From Methylobacterium iners (GTDB taxonomy: Bacteria > Pseudomonadota > Alphaproteobacteria > Rhizobiales > Beijerinckiaceae), in NCBI RefSeq assembly GCF_022179305.1, contig NZ_BPQP01000032.1:19203-83202 (forward strand): DNA of 64,000 nt, written 5' to 3'. Under the pieces are notes generated by a model. It had not been told where the DNA came from and searched no databases. It saw only the letters and a list, made by a program, of their open reading frames with translations. Below are positions 8,162-18,800 of the stretch, piece by piece (positions within the stretch are counted from its first letter, which is position 1; each line of letters opens with the position of its first letter). Both the position numbers and the translations under genes were made by a program.

Positions 8162-9373
8162 ATGGTGCGATCAACCTGGCTGCGACGCGGCATCTCGCTC
8201 GGCGCGATCCTTCTTCTGGGGGTCTCGCTCAAGGCCTGCATCGGCGGGCCCGACGGCGGCCCGCGCGGCACCGTCCAGGCGCCTGCGCCGAGCGTCGCCG
8301 CTGACGCTGCCGCCACCGGCGGGACGCGGATCGGGGCAGGCACGGTCAAGGTCGCGCTCGTCGTTCCGCTCACCGGACAAGGCTCGGCGATCGGCACGGC
8401 CCTGCGCAACGCGGCCGAGCTCGCGATCGAGGATTTTCAGAAGCCCGATCTCCAGATCATCGTGAAGGACGACCGGGGCGCCCCCGACGGCGCCCGGGAG
8501 GCGGCGCAGGCTGCCCTCGCCGATGGAGCGGAGCTGGTGCTCGGCCCGCTCTTCGCCGCCAACGTCCAGTCCGCCGCGCAGGTGGTGCGCGCCGCGGGCA
8601 AGCCCATGGTCGCGTTCTCGACGGATGTCAGCGTCGCTGCCCGCGGCGTCTACCTCCTCAGCTTCCTGCCCCAGGCGGAGGTCGACCGCATCGTCGAGGA
8701 GGCCACGGCCGCGGGACGCCGCTCCTTCGCCGCCCTGATCCCGGAGAGCACCTATGGCAACGCCGTCGAGGCGCAGTTCCGCGAGGCCGTCGCGCGGAAA
8801 GGTGCCCGCCTCGTCGCCATCGAGCGCTACGCGCCGGGCAACCCCGCCCCCGCTATCGGCCGGATCACTGGGTTGATCACGGGGGCCGGCGCACAGGCCG
8901 ACGCGCTGTTCCTCCCCGACACGCCCGAGGGCCTCGCGGCCGTGGCGCCGGCGCTGACCCGGGCCGGGTTCTCGCCCGGCCGCGTCAAGCCCCTGGGCAC
9001 CGCCGTCTGGAACGATCCGCGCGTCTTCGCGCTGCCGGCGCTCCAGGGCGGCTGGTTCGCGGCCGCAGACGCGGCGGGCTTCGCGAACTTCTCGCAGCGC
9101 TATCAGGCTCGCTTCGGCGCGGCCCCGCCGCGCGTCGCCTCGCTCGCCTACGACGCGGTCTCGCTCAGCGCCGCGCTCACCCGGCAATACGGATCCCAAC
9201 GCTTCGCGGACGCGACCCTGACCAACCCCTCGGGCTTTGCCGGCACGGACGGGACCTTCCGCTTCCGCCCCGAGGGTCTGAGCGACCGGTCGCTGGCGAT
9301 CTACGAGATCCGCGGCAACGCGTCGGCGATCGTCAGCCCGGCACCCCGTACCCTGTCGCCTTCCGGGACCTAA
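8162..9373 (+). CDS. Penicillin-binding protein activator / LpoA-like periplasmic-binding-fold lipoprotein
   Basis: The 403-residue protein has a lipoprotein signal ending in LKAC, so it should be lipid-anchored. The rest is a type I periplasmic-binding fold (VALVVPLTGQGSAIG, LVLGPLFAANV, FAALIPESTYG). Alphaproteobacterial members of this group are regarded as LpoA-like activators of penicillin-binding proteins, though an amino-acid-binding role cannot be excluded. It lies divergent to rsmI-yraN, the arrangement known for lpoA. Its stop is 3 bases from the end of convergent hemW. Confidence 0.8.
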   Translation: MVRSTWLRRGISLGAILLLGVSLKACIGGPDGGPRGTVQAPAPSVAADAAATGGTRIGAGTVKVALVVPLTGQGSAIGTALRNAAELAIEDFQKPDLQIIVKDDRGAPDGAREAAQAALADGAELVLGPLFAANVQSAAQVVRAAGKPMVAFSTDVSVAARGVYLLSFLPQAEVDRIVEEATAAGRRSFAALIPESTYGNAVEAQFREAVARKGARLVAIERYAPGNPAPAIGRITGLITGAGAQADALFLPDTPEGLAAVAPALTRAGFSPGRVKPLGTAVWNDPRVFALPALQGGWFAAADAAGFANFSQRYQARFGAAPPRVASLAYDAVSLSAALTRQYGSQRFADATLTNPSGFAGTDGTFRFRPEGLSDRSLAIYEIRGNASAIVSPAPRTLSPSGT

Positions 9374-9376
9374 GGC

Positions 9377-10555
9377 TCAGGCCGAGAGCGCCGTCACGAT
9401 CGCGTTGAGAACCGGCGCGCCCCGCTTCGTCGTGGCGATACGGCCACCAGGCCGTCGGGCGATCAGATCCTCCGCGAGGAGCGCGTCAACCCGGGCCGGC
9501 TCCAGCGCCCTCCCCTTCAGGGCGGCGTAGCGCTCCGGATCGATCCCCTCGCTGAGCCGCATGCCCATCATCAGGAACTCGTCGCCCTGGTCGTCCGCCG
9601 ACAGGGCTTCGGTCTCGACGATGCCGTGCCCGTCGCCCTCCACGCGCGCGAGCCAACCCTCGGGCGCGCGCTCGGTCACGGTGCCGAGGCGCCCTTCGTC
9701 CGAGACGAGGCGGCCGTGGGCGCCGGGCCCGATTCCGGCATATTCGCCGTAGCGCCAGTACAGGAGGTTGTGGCGCGATTCCGCGCCGGCGCGGGCGTGG
9801 TTCGAGATCTCGTAGGCCGGCAACCCGGCCCGGTCGCAGACTTCCTGCGTGACGTCGTAGAGCGCACGGGCCGCGTCGTCGTCCGGCGGCACGAGGCGTC
9901 CGGCGGCGGCCAGGCCGTGGAACGGCGTGCCGGGCTCGATGGTGAGCTGGTAGAGCGAGAGGTGCTCCGCCGCGCGCGCGATGGCCTCGCCCAGTTCGGC
10001 GCGCCAGGCCGCCTGCTCCTGGTTGGGGCGGGCGTAGATCAGGTCGAACGACATGCGTTCGAAATGTGCCTGGGCGATCGTGATCGCCTTGGTCGCCTCG
10101 CTCGCGCTGTGCAGGCGCCCCAGCCCCTTGAGCGCGGCATCGTTGAGCGCCTGGACCCCGAGAGAGACTCGATTCACCCCGGCGGCGCGGTAGCCGCGGA
10201 AGCGGCCGGCCTCCACGCTGGTCGGGTTCGCCTCGAGGGTGACCTCGACGTCGGGCGTGATCCCCCAGGCGCCGGCAATGGCATCGAGCAGGCCCGCGAC
10301 GGTGCCGGGCTGCATGAGCGAGGGCGTTCCGCCGCCGAGGAAGATGCTCGACACGGTGCGGCCCGGCGTGCGGGCCGCCATATGCGCGATCTCCGCCCGG
10401 AAGCCTCTGAGAAAGCGTTCCTCGTCCACCGGCGCGTGCCGCACGTGGCTGTTGAAGTCGCAATAGGGGCACTTGGCGGCGCAGAAGGGCCAATGGACGT
10501 AGACCCCGAACCCGACGTCGCGGGTGGGGTGATCCGGGCCGGTGGAGGCGATCAT
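9377..10555 (-). CDS. hemW: Radical SAM protein HemW (heme chaperone, coproporphyrinogen oxidase-like)
   Basis: The 392-residue protein has the radical SAM cluster motif CAAKCPYCDF, the loop FLGGGTPSL and the C-terminal HemN-like domain. The order VYVHWPFCAAKCPYCDFN is typical of HemW, which delivers heme rather than oxidising coproporphyrinogen. ATG 10555 was chosen because upstream in-frame codons are not conserved-looking. The frequently associated rdgB gene is not next to it here. Confidence 0.9.
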   Translation of the reverse strand: MIASTGPDHPTRDVGFGVYVHWPFCAAKCPYCDFNSHVRHAPVDEERFLRGFRAEIAHMAARTPGRTVSSIFLGGGTPSLMQPGTVAGLLDAIAGAWGITPDVEVTLEANPTSVEAGRFRGYRAAGVNRVSLGVQALNDAALKGLGRLHSASEATKAITIAQAHFERMSFDLIYARPNQEQAAWRAELGEAIARAAEHLSLYQLTIEPGTPFHGLAAAGRLVPPDDDAARALYDVTQEVCDRAGLPAYEISNHARAGAESRHNLLYWRYGEYAGIGPGAHGRLVSDEGRLGTVTERAPEGWLARVEGDGHGIVETEALSADDQGDEFLMMGMRLSEGIDPERYAALKGRALEPARVDALLAEDLIARRPGGRIATTKRGAPVLNAIVTALSA

Positions 10556-10611
10556 CGGGCGGATGTGCGCGCGGGAGCCCGATTTGGCAATCCTGCCCGG
10601 ACGTCGCGGCC

Positions 10612-10845
10612 TCAGACGAGGATGTCGAGAACCCGCTTCTCGGCGTCCAGGCTGGAGCGGAGCATGGCGGTGTTCAGGCTGACATCCGCCTTCGACTCGA
10701 TCAGCTGCACGGCGGTCGCCGACAGATCGACCTGAACCGGGCTTGGCAGGCTCGTGCCGAGCGTCGCGACCCCTTCGGTCGCGGTGCCGTAGCGCTGCGC
10801 CGCGACCGCGAGGCCGCCGCTGCTCACCGAAACTGCGCTGATCAT
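10612..10845 (-). CDS. Conserved small hypothetical protein (77 aa)
   Basis: The protein begins MISAVSVSSGGLAVAAQRYG and ends SLDAEKRVLDILV; it is mostly Ala/Ser/Thr/Val-rich with a helical C-terminus. No domain is recognised. The flavour is reminiscent of small proteins with flagellar-rod-like ends, but the evidence is too thin to name it. GGAG lies just upstream of ATG 10845. It faces the divergent glutathione transferase. Confidence 0.6.
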   Translation of the reverse strand: MISAVSVSSGGLAVAAQRYGTATEGVATLGTSLPSPVQVDLSATAVQLIESKADVSLNTAMLRSSLDAEKRVLDILV

Positions 10846-11055
10846 GGCTCCATCTCCGCCTTGAGCGAGCACGCTGACACGGGATTTCTGAATCGAGCGG
10901 CCGAGATTTGCGTCGTATTTGAGCGATGCCGGCGGTCCGGGAGGAGATTTCCTCAGAATTGCTCGTGGGCGACTGGTGCATCGTGTTCCCGCACCTACCT
11001 GCCCCCGCACCAAGCGCTCCGGCCGACCGGACGCGCCCCCCGGAGAGACCCCTCG

Positions 11056-11763
11056 ATGATCGACCTGTATTTCTGGCCCACGCCCAACGGGCACAAGGTG
11101 ACGCTCTTCCTCGAGGAGGCAGGCCTTCCCTACGCGCTCAAGCCCGTGAACATCGCCGCGGGCGAGCAGTTCAAGCCGGACTTCCTGAGGATCGCTCCGA
11201 ACAATCGCATGCCCGCGATCGTCGACCACGCGCCCGAGGGCGGCGGCGAGCCGGTCCCGCTCTTCGAATCGGGCGCGATCCTGCTCTACCTGGCGGAGAA
11301 GACGGGCCGGTTCCTCGCCCCGGACCTGCGCGGCCGGGCCGAGACCCTGCAATGGCTGTTCTGGCAGATGGGCGGCCTCGGGCCGATGCTGGGTCAGAAC
11401 CACCACTTCACGCAATACGCGCCCGAGAAGGTCCCCTACGCGATCGCGCGCTACGTCAACGAGACGAACCGCCTCTACGGCGTGCTCGACCGGCGCCTGG
11501 CGGATCGCGCCTTCGTCGCCGGCGCAGACTACTCGATCGCCGACATGGCGGCCTATCCCTGGATCGTGCCGCACCGGAAGCAGGGCCAGCGCCTCGACGA
11601 CTTCCCGAACCTGAAGCGCTGGTTCGAGGCGATCGCGGCGCGCCCGGCGACGGTTGCGGCCTACGAGAAGGGCAACGCGCTCAACCCGGACCGCGACAAG
11701 CCGATGACGGACGAGGCCCGCAAGATCATCTTCGGTCAGACGGCCGCCAGTACCAAAGTGTGA
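11056..11763 (+). CDS. yfcG: Glutathione-dependent disulfide-bond oxidoreductase, YfcG-type GST
   Basis: The 235-residue glutathione transferase starts MIDLYFWPTPNGHKVTLFLE and contains APNNRMPAIVDH and LQWLFWQMGGLGPMLGQNHHF, nearly word-for-word the pattern of E. coli YfcG. YfcG has little transferase activity and reduces disulfides using glutathione. The protein is about 20 residues longer at the C-terminus than E. coli YfcG. It ends 6 bases from the convergent metallo-hydrolase gene. Confidence 0.9.
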   Translation: MIDLYFWPTPNGHKVTLFLEEAGLPYALKPVNIAAGEQFKPDFLRIAPNNRMPAIVDHAPEGGGEPVPLFESGAILLYLAEKTGRFLAPDLRGRAETLQWLFWQMGGLGPMLGQNHHFTQYAPEKVPYAIARYVNETNRLYGVLDRRLADRAFVAGADYSIADMAAYPWIVPHRKQGQRLDDFPNLKRWFEAIAARPATVAAYEKGNALNPDRDKPMTDEARKIIFGQTAASTKV

Positions 11764-11769
11764 TCGATC

Positions 11770-12639
11770 CTACCGGCGCAGGCTGTCCAGCGGCACCGGC
11801 GCTGCGTGCGGCCGGGTCGCCAGCATGCCGTCGATGAGGGCCAGCACCTCGGCCCGGCCGCAATTGGCGGCCGGCTCGAAGGGGGTCCAGGTCTGGGTGA
11901 AGTCGAGCTTGGCGAAGACGTCGCGGTAGCGCCGCAGCTCGTTGGTGGTCAGCGGCACCCCGCGGACGAAAGCCTTGTGGGCCGAGATCGTCGTCGCGCG
12001 CCGGAAATCGCCCGGATCGAGCTCGAACTTCAGCGCATCCCCGCAGAACAGGATCTTTCGCGCGCGATCGAACAGGACCGCGTGGCCGTCGAAATGGCCG
12101 GCCGTGCGGTGCAGCTCCAAGCCGGGCAGCGGTTCCAGGAAGTCGTCGTAGGGCCAGGACACCTGCAGGGCCGCGCTCCAGACGAAGTCGGCCGCCGGCA
12201 GGCAGAGCTCGGGGTCGAAGCGGTCCTGGAGCTGGACCAGGGCGCCGTAGGCGTGGGGATGGGACGAGGAGAGCACCTGCATCCCGCCCAAGGCCGCGAT
12301 GTGCTTCAGCGCCGCCTCGCTGAAGACCGGGCAGGCCTCGAAGCCCATGTTCCCCTGCGGAGTCTGGACCAGGTAGGCGCTCGGGCCGATCCCCGAGACG
12401 GGCTCGTTCCAGAAGCGCCAGACGCCCGGCTCCAGCTCCTGCCAGTGGCAGGGGAAGCGCGCCTGCGCCTCGGCCTCGGTCCAGAACTGCCAACCGTCCT
12501 GGGGCACCACGTGGCGCGCGTCGAGGCACATCGGGCAGGAAGGCGGCTTCGCGAAATGGCGCTGCCAGAAGCCGCAATTGTCGCAGGTGTAGGCGGGCAG
12601 ATCGAGGGCGCCCGCGAAGGGCAGGTAACCGGGGGACAC
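11770..12639 (-). CDS. MBL-fold hydrolase-like protein with N-terminal zinc ribbon
   Basis: The 289-residue protein starts at GTG 12639. Residues about 17-42 hold a zinc-ribbon-like CDNCGFW...CPMC pair. Then follows a metallo-beta-lactamase-like fold with GHFDGHAVLFD and ILFCGDAL. The usual HxHxDH motif reads SHPHAYG, so the D-H pair is missing and the metal site may be incomplete. It is divergent from the glycosyltransferase. The substrate is unknown. Confidence 0.72.
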   Translation of the reverse strand: MSPGYLPFAGALDLPAYTCDNCGFWQRHFAKPPSCPMCLDARHVVPQDGWQFWTEAEAQARFPCHWQELEPGVWRFWNEPVSGIGPSAYLVQTPQGNMGFEACPVFSEAALKHIAALGGMQVLSSSHPHAYGALVQLQDRFDPELCLPAADFVWSAALQVSWPYDDFLEPLPGLELHRTAGHFDGHAVLFDRARKILFCGDALKFELDPGDFRRATTISAHKAFVRGVPLTTNELRRYRDVFAKLDFTQTWTPFEPAANCGRAEVLALIDGMLATRPHAAPVPLDSLRR

Positions 12640-12734
12640 GGGCGTCGATCTCGTAAAAGCGGATGGCGTTGCGCCGGATGCGACGCATATAGGCCGGATC
12701 GCGACCGCGATGCATCACCCCCATCGGGAGGATC

Positions 12735-14021
12735 ATGACCCAAGCCGCCGTCGCCTTCGACCTGACCCGGCTCGTCACCCGGCTGGCCCATGCCAGTCCG
12801 AGCGGCATCGACCGGGTCGACCTCGCCTATGCCCGACACTTCCTGTGGCAGGACGGCGCCCGGTTCGGGGTCGTGTCGACGGTGCTCGGCCCCCGCGTGC
12901 TCGATCGCAATGCGGCCCGGGCGGTGGTGGACGCCGTGGCGGCCGGCTGGGTCGAGGATCTCGATGCCGGCTCCGATCCCGTCTACCGCCGTCTCGTCGC
13001 GTCGATCGGCACGGGCGGCGAGTTGCCCGCCCTCGCCCCCGCTCCGGCCCGCACCCGGATGGCGCGTCGCCGCATCCAGCTCGACACGAACCTGCTTCTG
13101 CTCCGGGCCGGCGGGCACGAGGCGCTGCCCCGGGGCACGGTCTATCTCCACACCTCGCACCTGCGCCTCGACAAGCCGGAGCGCTTCGACTGGCTCTACG
13201 ACCGCCCCGACATCCGACCCGTGTTCTTCGTCCACGATCTCATCCCGATCGCCTACCCGGAATACGGGCGGCCGGGCGAGGCCGAGCGGCACGCCGTCCG
13301 GATGGAAACGATCGCCCGCCACGCCGCGCATGTGGTTGTGAACTCGGCCGATGTCGCCGCGCATTTCAGCGGGTATCTCGCGGTGCGCGGCCTTGGATCG
13401 AAGCCGGTCTCGGTCGGCTGGCTCGGCGTCGAGCCGATCTTCCTCCAGCGGGAGGGGCAGCGCTTCACCCCCGCGCGCCCGACCTTTGTCGTGTGCGGCA
13501 CCATCGAGCCGCGCAAGAACCACCTGCTCCTCCTCCATCTCTGGCGCGAACTCGCCGCGGAACTCGGGGAGGCGACGCCGCGCCTCCTCCTGGTCGGCCG
13601 GAGAGGGTGGGAGGCGGAGAACGTCATCGACATGCTGGATCGCTGCCGGGCCGTGCGCGCGCACGTGACCGAGGTCGCGGGCCTGTCGACGCACGGCCTC
13701 GCCGCCCTGATGCGGAGCGCGACCGCGCTTCTGATGCCCTCCTTCGCGGAGGGCTACGGGCTGCCGGTGGTGGAGGCCGCCGCGAGCGGCCTGCCGGTGG
13801 TCGCCTCCGACATCCCCGTCCACCGCGAGATCGGCGGCAGCTTCGCGGCTCTGCTGGACCCCCTCGACGGCGTCGGCTGGAAGCAGGCCATCCTTGGCCT
13901 CGGCGAGGCCGGGTCGCCGGTGCGATCGGACCTCCGTGCGCGCCTCGACGACTACGCGGCGCCGACCTGGGGGGCACATTTCCAGGCCGTCGAACGGGCG
14001 CTTGCCGCAGCCGCGTCCTGA
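12735..14021 (+). CDS. GT4-family glycosyltransferase
   Basis: The 428-residue protein is a GT-B enzyme. The N-terminal half has FFVHDLIPIAYPEYG, and the C-terminal half has FVVCGTIEPRKNH, MPSFAEGYGLPVVEAAASGLPVVAS and the E-x7-E region typical of retaining GT4 transferases. It probably transfers a sugar to a cell-surface polysaccharide or lipid. A GGGAGG four bases before ATG 12735 supports the start. No other polysaccharide gene lies close by, so the acceptor cannot be inferred. Confidence 0.87.
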   Translation: MTQAAVAFDLTRLVTRLAHASPSGIDRVDLAYARHFLWQDGARFGVVSTVLGPRVLDRNAARAVVDAVAAGWVEDLDAGSDPVYRRLVASIGTGGELPALAPAPARTRMARRRIQLDTNLLLLRAGGHEALPRGTVYLHTSHLRLDKPERFDWLYDRPDIRPVFFVHDLIPIAYPEYGRPGEAERHAVRMETIARHAAHVVVNSADVAAHFSGYLAVRGLGSKPVSVGWLGVEPIFLQREGQRFTPARPTFVVCGTIEPRKNHLLLLHLWRELAAELGEATPRLLLVGRRGWEAENVIDMLDRCRAVRAHVTEVAGLSTHGLAALMRSATALLMPSFAEGYGLPVVEAAASGLPVVASDIPVHREIGGSFAALLDPLDGVGWKQAILGLGEAGSPVRSDLRARLDDYAAPTWGAHFQAVERALAAAAS

Positions 14022-14146
14022 CTGTTCTGGCGACGCCCAAGTCTTGCGAAGGGTCCGCGCGCGGGCGCGATTGCCGTGGTGAGATCTGACGAATAAGAAC
14101 AGGCGTCAGGGCCGCCCATATTCTGGCCCCGAGCGAGAGGCAGGCG

Positions 14147-14470
14147 ATGAAGGTGGTCGATCTCGACCGGGAAGACATCAAGCGCGGGCTCGCCGACGGC
14201 TCGATCCTCGTGATCGACGTGCGGGAGCCGCACGAATTCGAGCAGGGCCGCATTCCCGGCGCGGTTCCTCATCCGCTCTCGACCTTCGACACGGCGGCCG
14301 TCGCCGCCTTGATCGAGGGCGATGGACGGCGCCCGGTGTTCTCCTGCGCCTCGGGGGTCCGCTCGGTCCACGCCCTTCAGGCGGCCCAAGGCGCGGGCCT
14401 TCCGATCGACGCGCATTATCGGGGGGGCTTCAAGGAATGGCGGGCGGCCGGCGAGCCGTTCGAGACCTGA
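14147..14470 (+). CDS. Rhodanese-like domain protein
   Basis: The 107-residue single rhodanese domain includes VIDVREPHEFEQGRIPGA and the active-site loop VFSCASGVRS with the catalytic cysteine. Such proteins carry persulfide sulfur in the cytoplasm. GAGAGGCAGGCG lies just upstream of ATG 14147. It is followed after 78 bases by the efflux adaptor gene on the same strand; a functional link is not evident. Confidence 0.88.
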   Translation: MKVVDLDREDIKRGLADGSILVIDVREPHEFEQGRIPGAVPHPLSTFDTAAVAALIEGDGRRPVFSCASGVRSVHALQAAQGAGLPIDAHYRGGFKEWRAAGEPFET

Positions 14471-14548
14471 TCCGCCGTGGGCATGTGCGCTACCGCACGA
14501 CGCGTGGGTAACACTCGCCTTAGCTCGGCACCATTAGGGACAGCACAG

Positions 14549-15691
14549 ATGCCAACGCGCCGGCTCGCCAGCCTCCTCTCGATTCTTGCCTTCGCGGCCC
14601 CGCTCCTCGGGCAGCCGGCGCTCGCCCAGGCGCCGGGCGGACCGCCGCCGAAGGTGACCACGGCCAAGCCCGTCGTCCGTGAGTTCGTCGAGACCGACAC
14701 CTATACGGGCCGCTTCGAGGCGGTGGACTACGTCGAGGTGCGCGCGCGCGTCACCGGGTACCTGGAAAAGGTATTGTTCCAGGACGGTGCGACGGTGAAG
14801 AAGGGCGACACCCTCTTCGTGATCGACCGGCGGCCCTACAAGGCCGCCCTGGAGCAGGCTCAGGCGGCCCTGGCCTCCGCGAAGGCAAGCCTGAACTTCT
14901 CGCAGACCGACCTCGAGCGCGCCCAGACGCTGAGCCGCTCGGGCAACATCTCGGAGCAGGTGACCGACCAGCGTCGCCAAGCCTCGCAGACGGCCCAGGC
15001 CAATGTCGACAGCGCCGAGGCACAGCTCCGCCAGGCGCAGCTCAACTACGACTTCACCGAGGTGAAGGCGCCGATCACCGGCCGCATCAGCCGGCGCCTC
15101 GTCACCGAGGGCAACATCGTCATCACCGATCAGACCATGCTGACGACGATCGTGTCGCTGGACCCGATCTACTTCAGCTTCACCGTCGATGAGCGCTCCT
15201 TCCTGAAATACCAGGGCAGCCTCAACATCGGCATGGGCGCCACCCAGAAGGCCAACGCCGTTCCGATCATGATCGCGCTCACCAACGAGGCGAAGCCGAC
15301 GCGGAAGGGCCAGCTCGACTTCGTCGACAACCGCGTCGACAACGCGACCGGCACCGTGCTCCTGCGGGCCACCGTGGAGAACGCGGACGGGTTCATCAAG
15401 CCAGGCCTGTTCGGCATCGTCTCCCTGCCGGCGACGAAGCCCGCGAAGGGCGTGCTGCTTCCCGACGAGGCGATCTCCGCCAACCAGGACAAGCGCATCG
15501 TCTACGTGGTGAGCGAGGACGGCTCCGTCGCGACCCGGGACGTCCAGCTCGGACCCAAGGTCGACGGCTACCGCGTGATCCGCGGTGGGCTGACGGGCGA
15601 GGAAAGCGTCGTCGTCAACGGGCTCAGCCGGATCCGCCCTGGCGCCAAGGTGGCGGCCGAGGCGACCACCCTGCCGCCCTCGCGGACGTGA
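14549..15691 (+). CDS. RND efflux periplasmic adaptor (MexA/AcrA family)
   Basis: The 380-residue protein has a Sec signal ending near PALAQA, a lipoyl half-motif (VRARVTGYLEKVLFQDGATV), a coiled-coil hairpin (about residues 110-170), the second lipoyl half (VKAPITGRISRRL) and a beta-barrel/membrane-proximal domain. It bridges the inner-membrane pump encoded next to an outer-membrane channel. AGGGA lies upstream of ATG 14549. No lipobox cysteine is present, so it is probably soluble or held by partners. Confidence 0.92.
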   Translation: MPTRRLASLLSILAFAAPLLGQPALAQAPGGPPPKVTTAKPVVREFVETDTYTGRFEAVDYVEVRARVTGYLEKVLFQDGATVKKGDTLFVIDRRPYKAALEQAQAALASAKASLNFSQTDLERAQTLSRSGNISEQVTDQRRQASQTAQANVDSAEAQLRQAQLNYDFTEVKAPITGRISRRLVTEGNIVITDQTMLTTIVSLDPIYFSFTVDERSFLKYQGSLNIGMGATQKANAVPIMIALTNEAKPTRKGQLDFVDNRVDNATGTVLLRATVENADGFIKPGLFGIVSLPATKPAKGVLLPDEAISANQDKRIVYVVSEDGSVATRDVQLGPKVDGYRVIRGGLTGEESVVVNGLSRIRPGAKVAAEATTLPPSRT

Positions 15692-15814
15692 GGGTCGTGC
15701 GCTCCCGAGCGCGCGGGCGAGCTTACCCTCTCCCCTGCGGAAGCGGGGGAGTTGTGACAGGTCGATAACGAGACACCACCGCCGAGCCGCATGATGCGGC
15801 GAGAGGTTTGATCG

Positions 15815-18800
15815 ATGCGCTTTGCCCACTTCTTCGTGGATCGACCGATCTTCGCGTCGGTGACGTCGATCATCTTCCTGATCCTCGGCTACGTCGCCTA
15901 TGAGTCGCTGCCCGTCGCGCAGTACCCGGAGATCGTGCCCCCTACCGTGGTCGTGCGCGCCTCCTATCCGGGCGCGAATGCCGAGACCGTGGCCGCCACC
16001 ATCGCGACGCCGATCGAGCAGGAGGTCAACGGCGTCGACAACATGCTCTACATGACGTCGCTATCGACCAACGACGGCAACATGCAGCTGACCGTCACCT
16101 TCAAGGTCGGCACCAACCTCGATATCGCCAACGTGCTGGTGCAGAACCGGCTCTCGGTCGCGCAGCCCCGCCTGCCGCCGGACGTGCGCAACCTCGGCGT
16201 GACCGTGCGCAAGTCCTCGCCCGACCTGATGATGGTCGTGCACCTGCTCTCGCCGGACAACACCTACGACCAGAACTACCTCTCGAACTACATCTACCTG
16301 CGCATCCGCGACGAGCTCCTGCGCCTCAACGGCGTCGGCGACATCACGGTGTTCGGCGGCAGCGAGTACGCGCTGCGCATCTGGCTCGACCCGAACAAGC
16401 TCTCCGCCTACGGCCTCTCGACCACCGACATCATCGGCGCCCTGCAGGAGCAGAACGTGCAGGTCGCCTCCGGCGCGCTCGGCGCTCCGCCGGCCCCGAA
16501 GGACAACGCCTTCCAGCTCGTCGTCCAGTCGCAGGGGCGCTTCCAGACGCCCGAGGAGTTCACGGACGTCATCGTCAAGGCGAGCGAGGGCCGCCTCGTC
16601 CGCATCAAGGACGTGGCGCGGGTCGAGCTCGGCCAGCAGACCTACACCACGCAGTCGTTCCTGAACGGGCAGCCCGCCGTCGGCGTCGGCGTGTTCCAAC
16701 GGCCGGGCACCAACGCCCTCGAGGCGGCCGCCCAGGTCCGCCAGACCATGGAGACGATCAAGAAGAACTTCCCGCCCGGCGTCGAGTACAAGATCGCCTA
16801 CAACCCGACGGAGTTCATCGAGGAATCCGTTCACGAGGTCTACAAGACGCTGTTCGAGGCCGTGGCGCTCGTCGTCGTCGTGGTGATGGTCTTCCTGCAG
16901 AGCTGGCGCACCGCGCTGATCCCGGTCATCGCGATCCCCGTCTCGCTCATCGGCACCTTCGCGGTGATGCAGGCGCTCGGCTTCTCCATCAATAACCTGA
17001 CGCTGTTCGGCCTCGTGCTCGCCATCGGCATCGTCGTCGACGACGCCATCGTCGTCGTCGAGAACGTCGAGCGCAACATGGCCGAGGGGCTCTCGGCCGG
17101 CGAGGCCGCCCACAAGACGATGGACGAGGTCGGCGGGGCCGTGATCGCGATCGCCCTCGTGCTGTCGGCCGTGTTCATCCCCACGGCCTTCATCCCGGGG
17201 ATCTCGGGCCAGTTCTACAAGCAATTCGCGCTGACCATCGCGGCCTCGACCATCATCTCGATGTTCAACTCGCTGACGCTGTCGCCGGCGCTCTGCAAGA
17301 TCCTGCTGAAGCCGCACCACGAGCACGCCAAGCCCAAGTTCTTCCTGTCGCGCTTCCTGGCCTGGTGCGCGGACCTGTTCAACCGTGGCTTCGACAAGCT
17401 CTCGCACGGCTACGCCCGCACCATCGGCTTCCTCACGGGCAAGCTGGTCGGCGTCATCGGCATGCTCGTCGTCTACGCCGGCGTGATCGCCGGGACCCTG
17501 CACCTCGCGGCGACCACGCCGACGGGCTTCATCCCGCAGCAGGACCAGGGCTACCTGATCGGCGTCGTACAGCTCCCCGCCGGCTCCGCCCTCGAACGCA
17601 CGACGGCGGTCATCCGCAGGGCCGCCGACCTCGCCCTGAAGGTCGACGGTGTCGCCAACGCCGTCATCATCTCGGGCTTCGACGGCGCCACCTTCACCAA
17701 CACCACCAACGGCGCGGTGATGTTCCTGACGCTCAAGGCCGCCAAGGAGCGGGCCGCGGCCGGGAGGACCGCCGCCGCCATCACCGGTGACGTCTTCAAG
17801 GCCACGGCCGGCATCCAGGAGGCGCGCGTCCTCTTCATCCCGCCTCCGCCCGTCCGAGGTCTGGGCACCGGCGGCGGCTTCAAGATGCAGATCGAGAGCC
17901 GGCAGAGCTCGGAGATCGCGCCGCTGCTCGCCGCCGTCAACGAGGTGCTGGCCAAGGCCAACCAGAGCAACGAGGTCCAGCGCGTCTTTACCACCTTCGG
18001 CAACGACACGCCGCAGCTCTTCATCGACATCGACCGGACCACGGCGCGGATGCTGAACGTGCCGCTGCAGAGCGTCTTCTCGACGCTGCAGACCAATCTC
18101 GGCGGCGCCTACGTCAACGACTTCAACACATTCGGCCGCATCTACCAGGTCCGGGCACAGGCGGACCCCGCCTTCCGCCTGGAGAAGCGCGACATCGAGC
18201 AGCTCAAGGTGCGCTCCTCGACCGGCGCCCTCGTGCCGATGGGAACGCTGGCCTCGATCCGCGAGATCTCCGGCCCCCAGATCGTCCAGCGCTTCAACCT
18301 GTTCTACTCGGTGCCGATCCAGGGCGACGCCAAGCCCGGCATCTCGACGGGCCAGGCCCTCGACGCGATGGAGAAGATCGCCGAGACCCTGCCGCAGGGC
18401 TACGCCTACGACTGGACGGAGATCGCCTTCCAGCAGAAGGCGGCCGGCAACACCGCCATCCTCGTCTTCGGCCTCGGCGTGCTGCTCGTCTTCCTCGTGC
18501 TCGCAGCGCAGTACGAATCCTGGGCGCTTCCCCTCGCGATCATCCTCGTGGTGCCGACCGGCGTGCTCTCGGCGCTCGGCGCGGTGCAGATCAGGGGGCA
18601 GGACAACAACATCCTGACCCAAATCGGCCTCATCGTGCTCATCGGTCTCGCGGCCAAGAACGCCATCCTGATCGTCGAGTTCGCCCACCAGCTCGAGGAG
18701 ACCGAGAAGAAGGGGCCGGTCGCCGCGGCCGTCGAGGCCTGCCGCCTGCGCCTGCGCCCCATCCTGATGACGGCCTTCGCCTTCATCCTCGGCACCGTGC

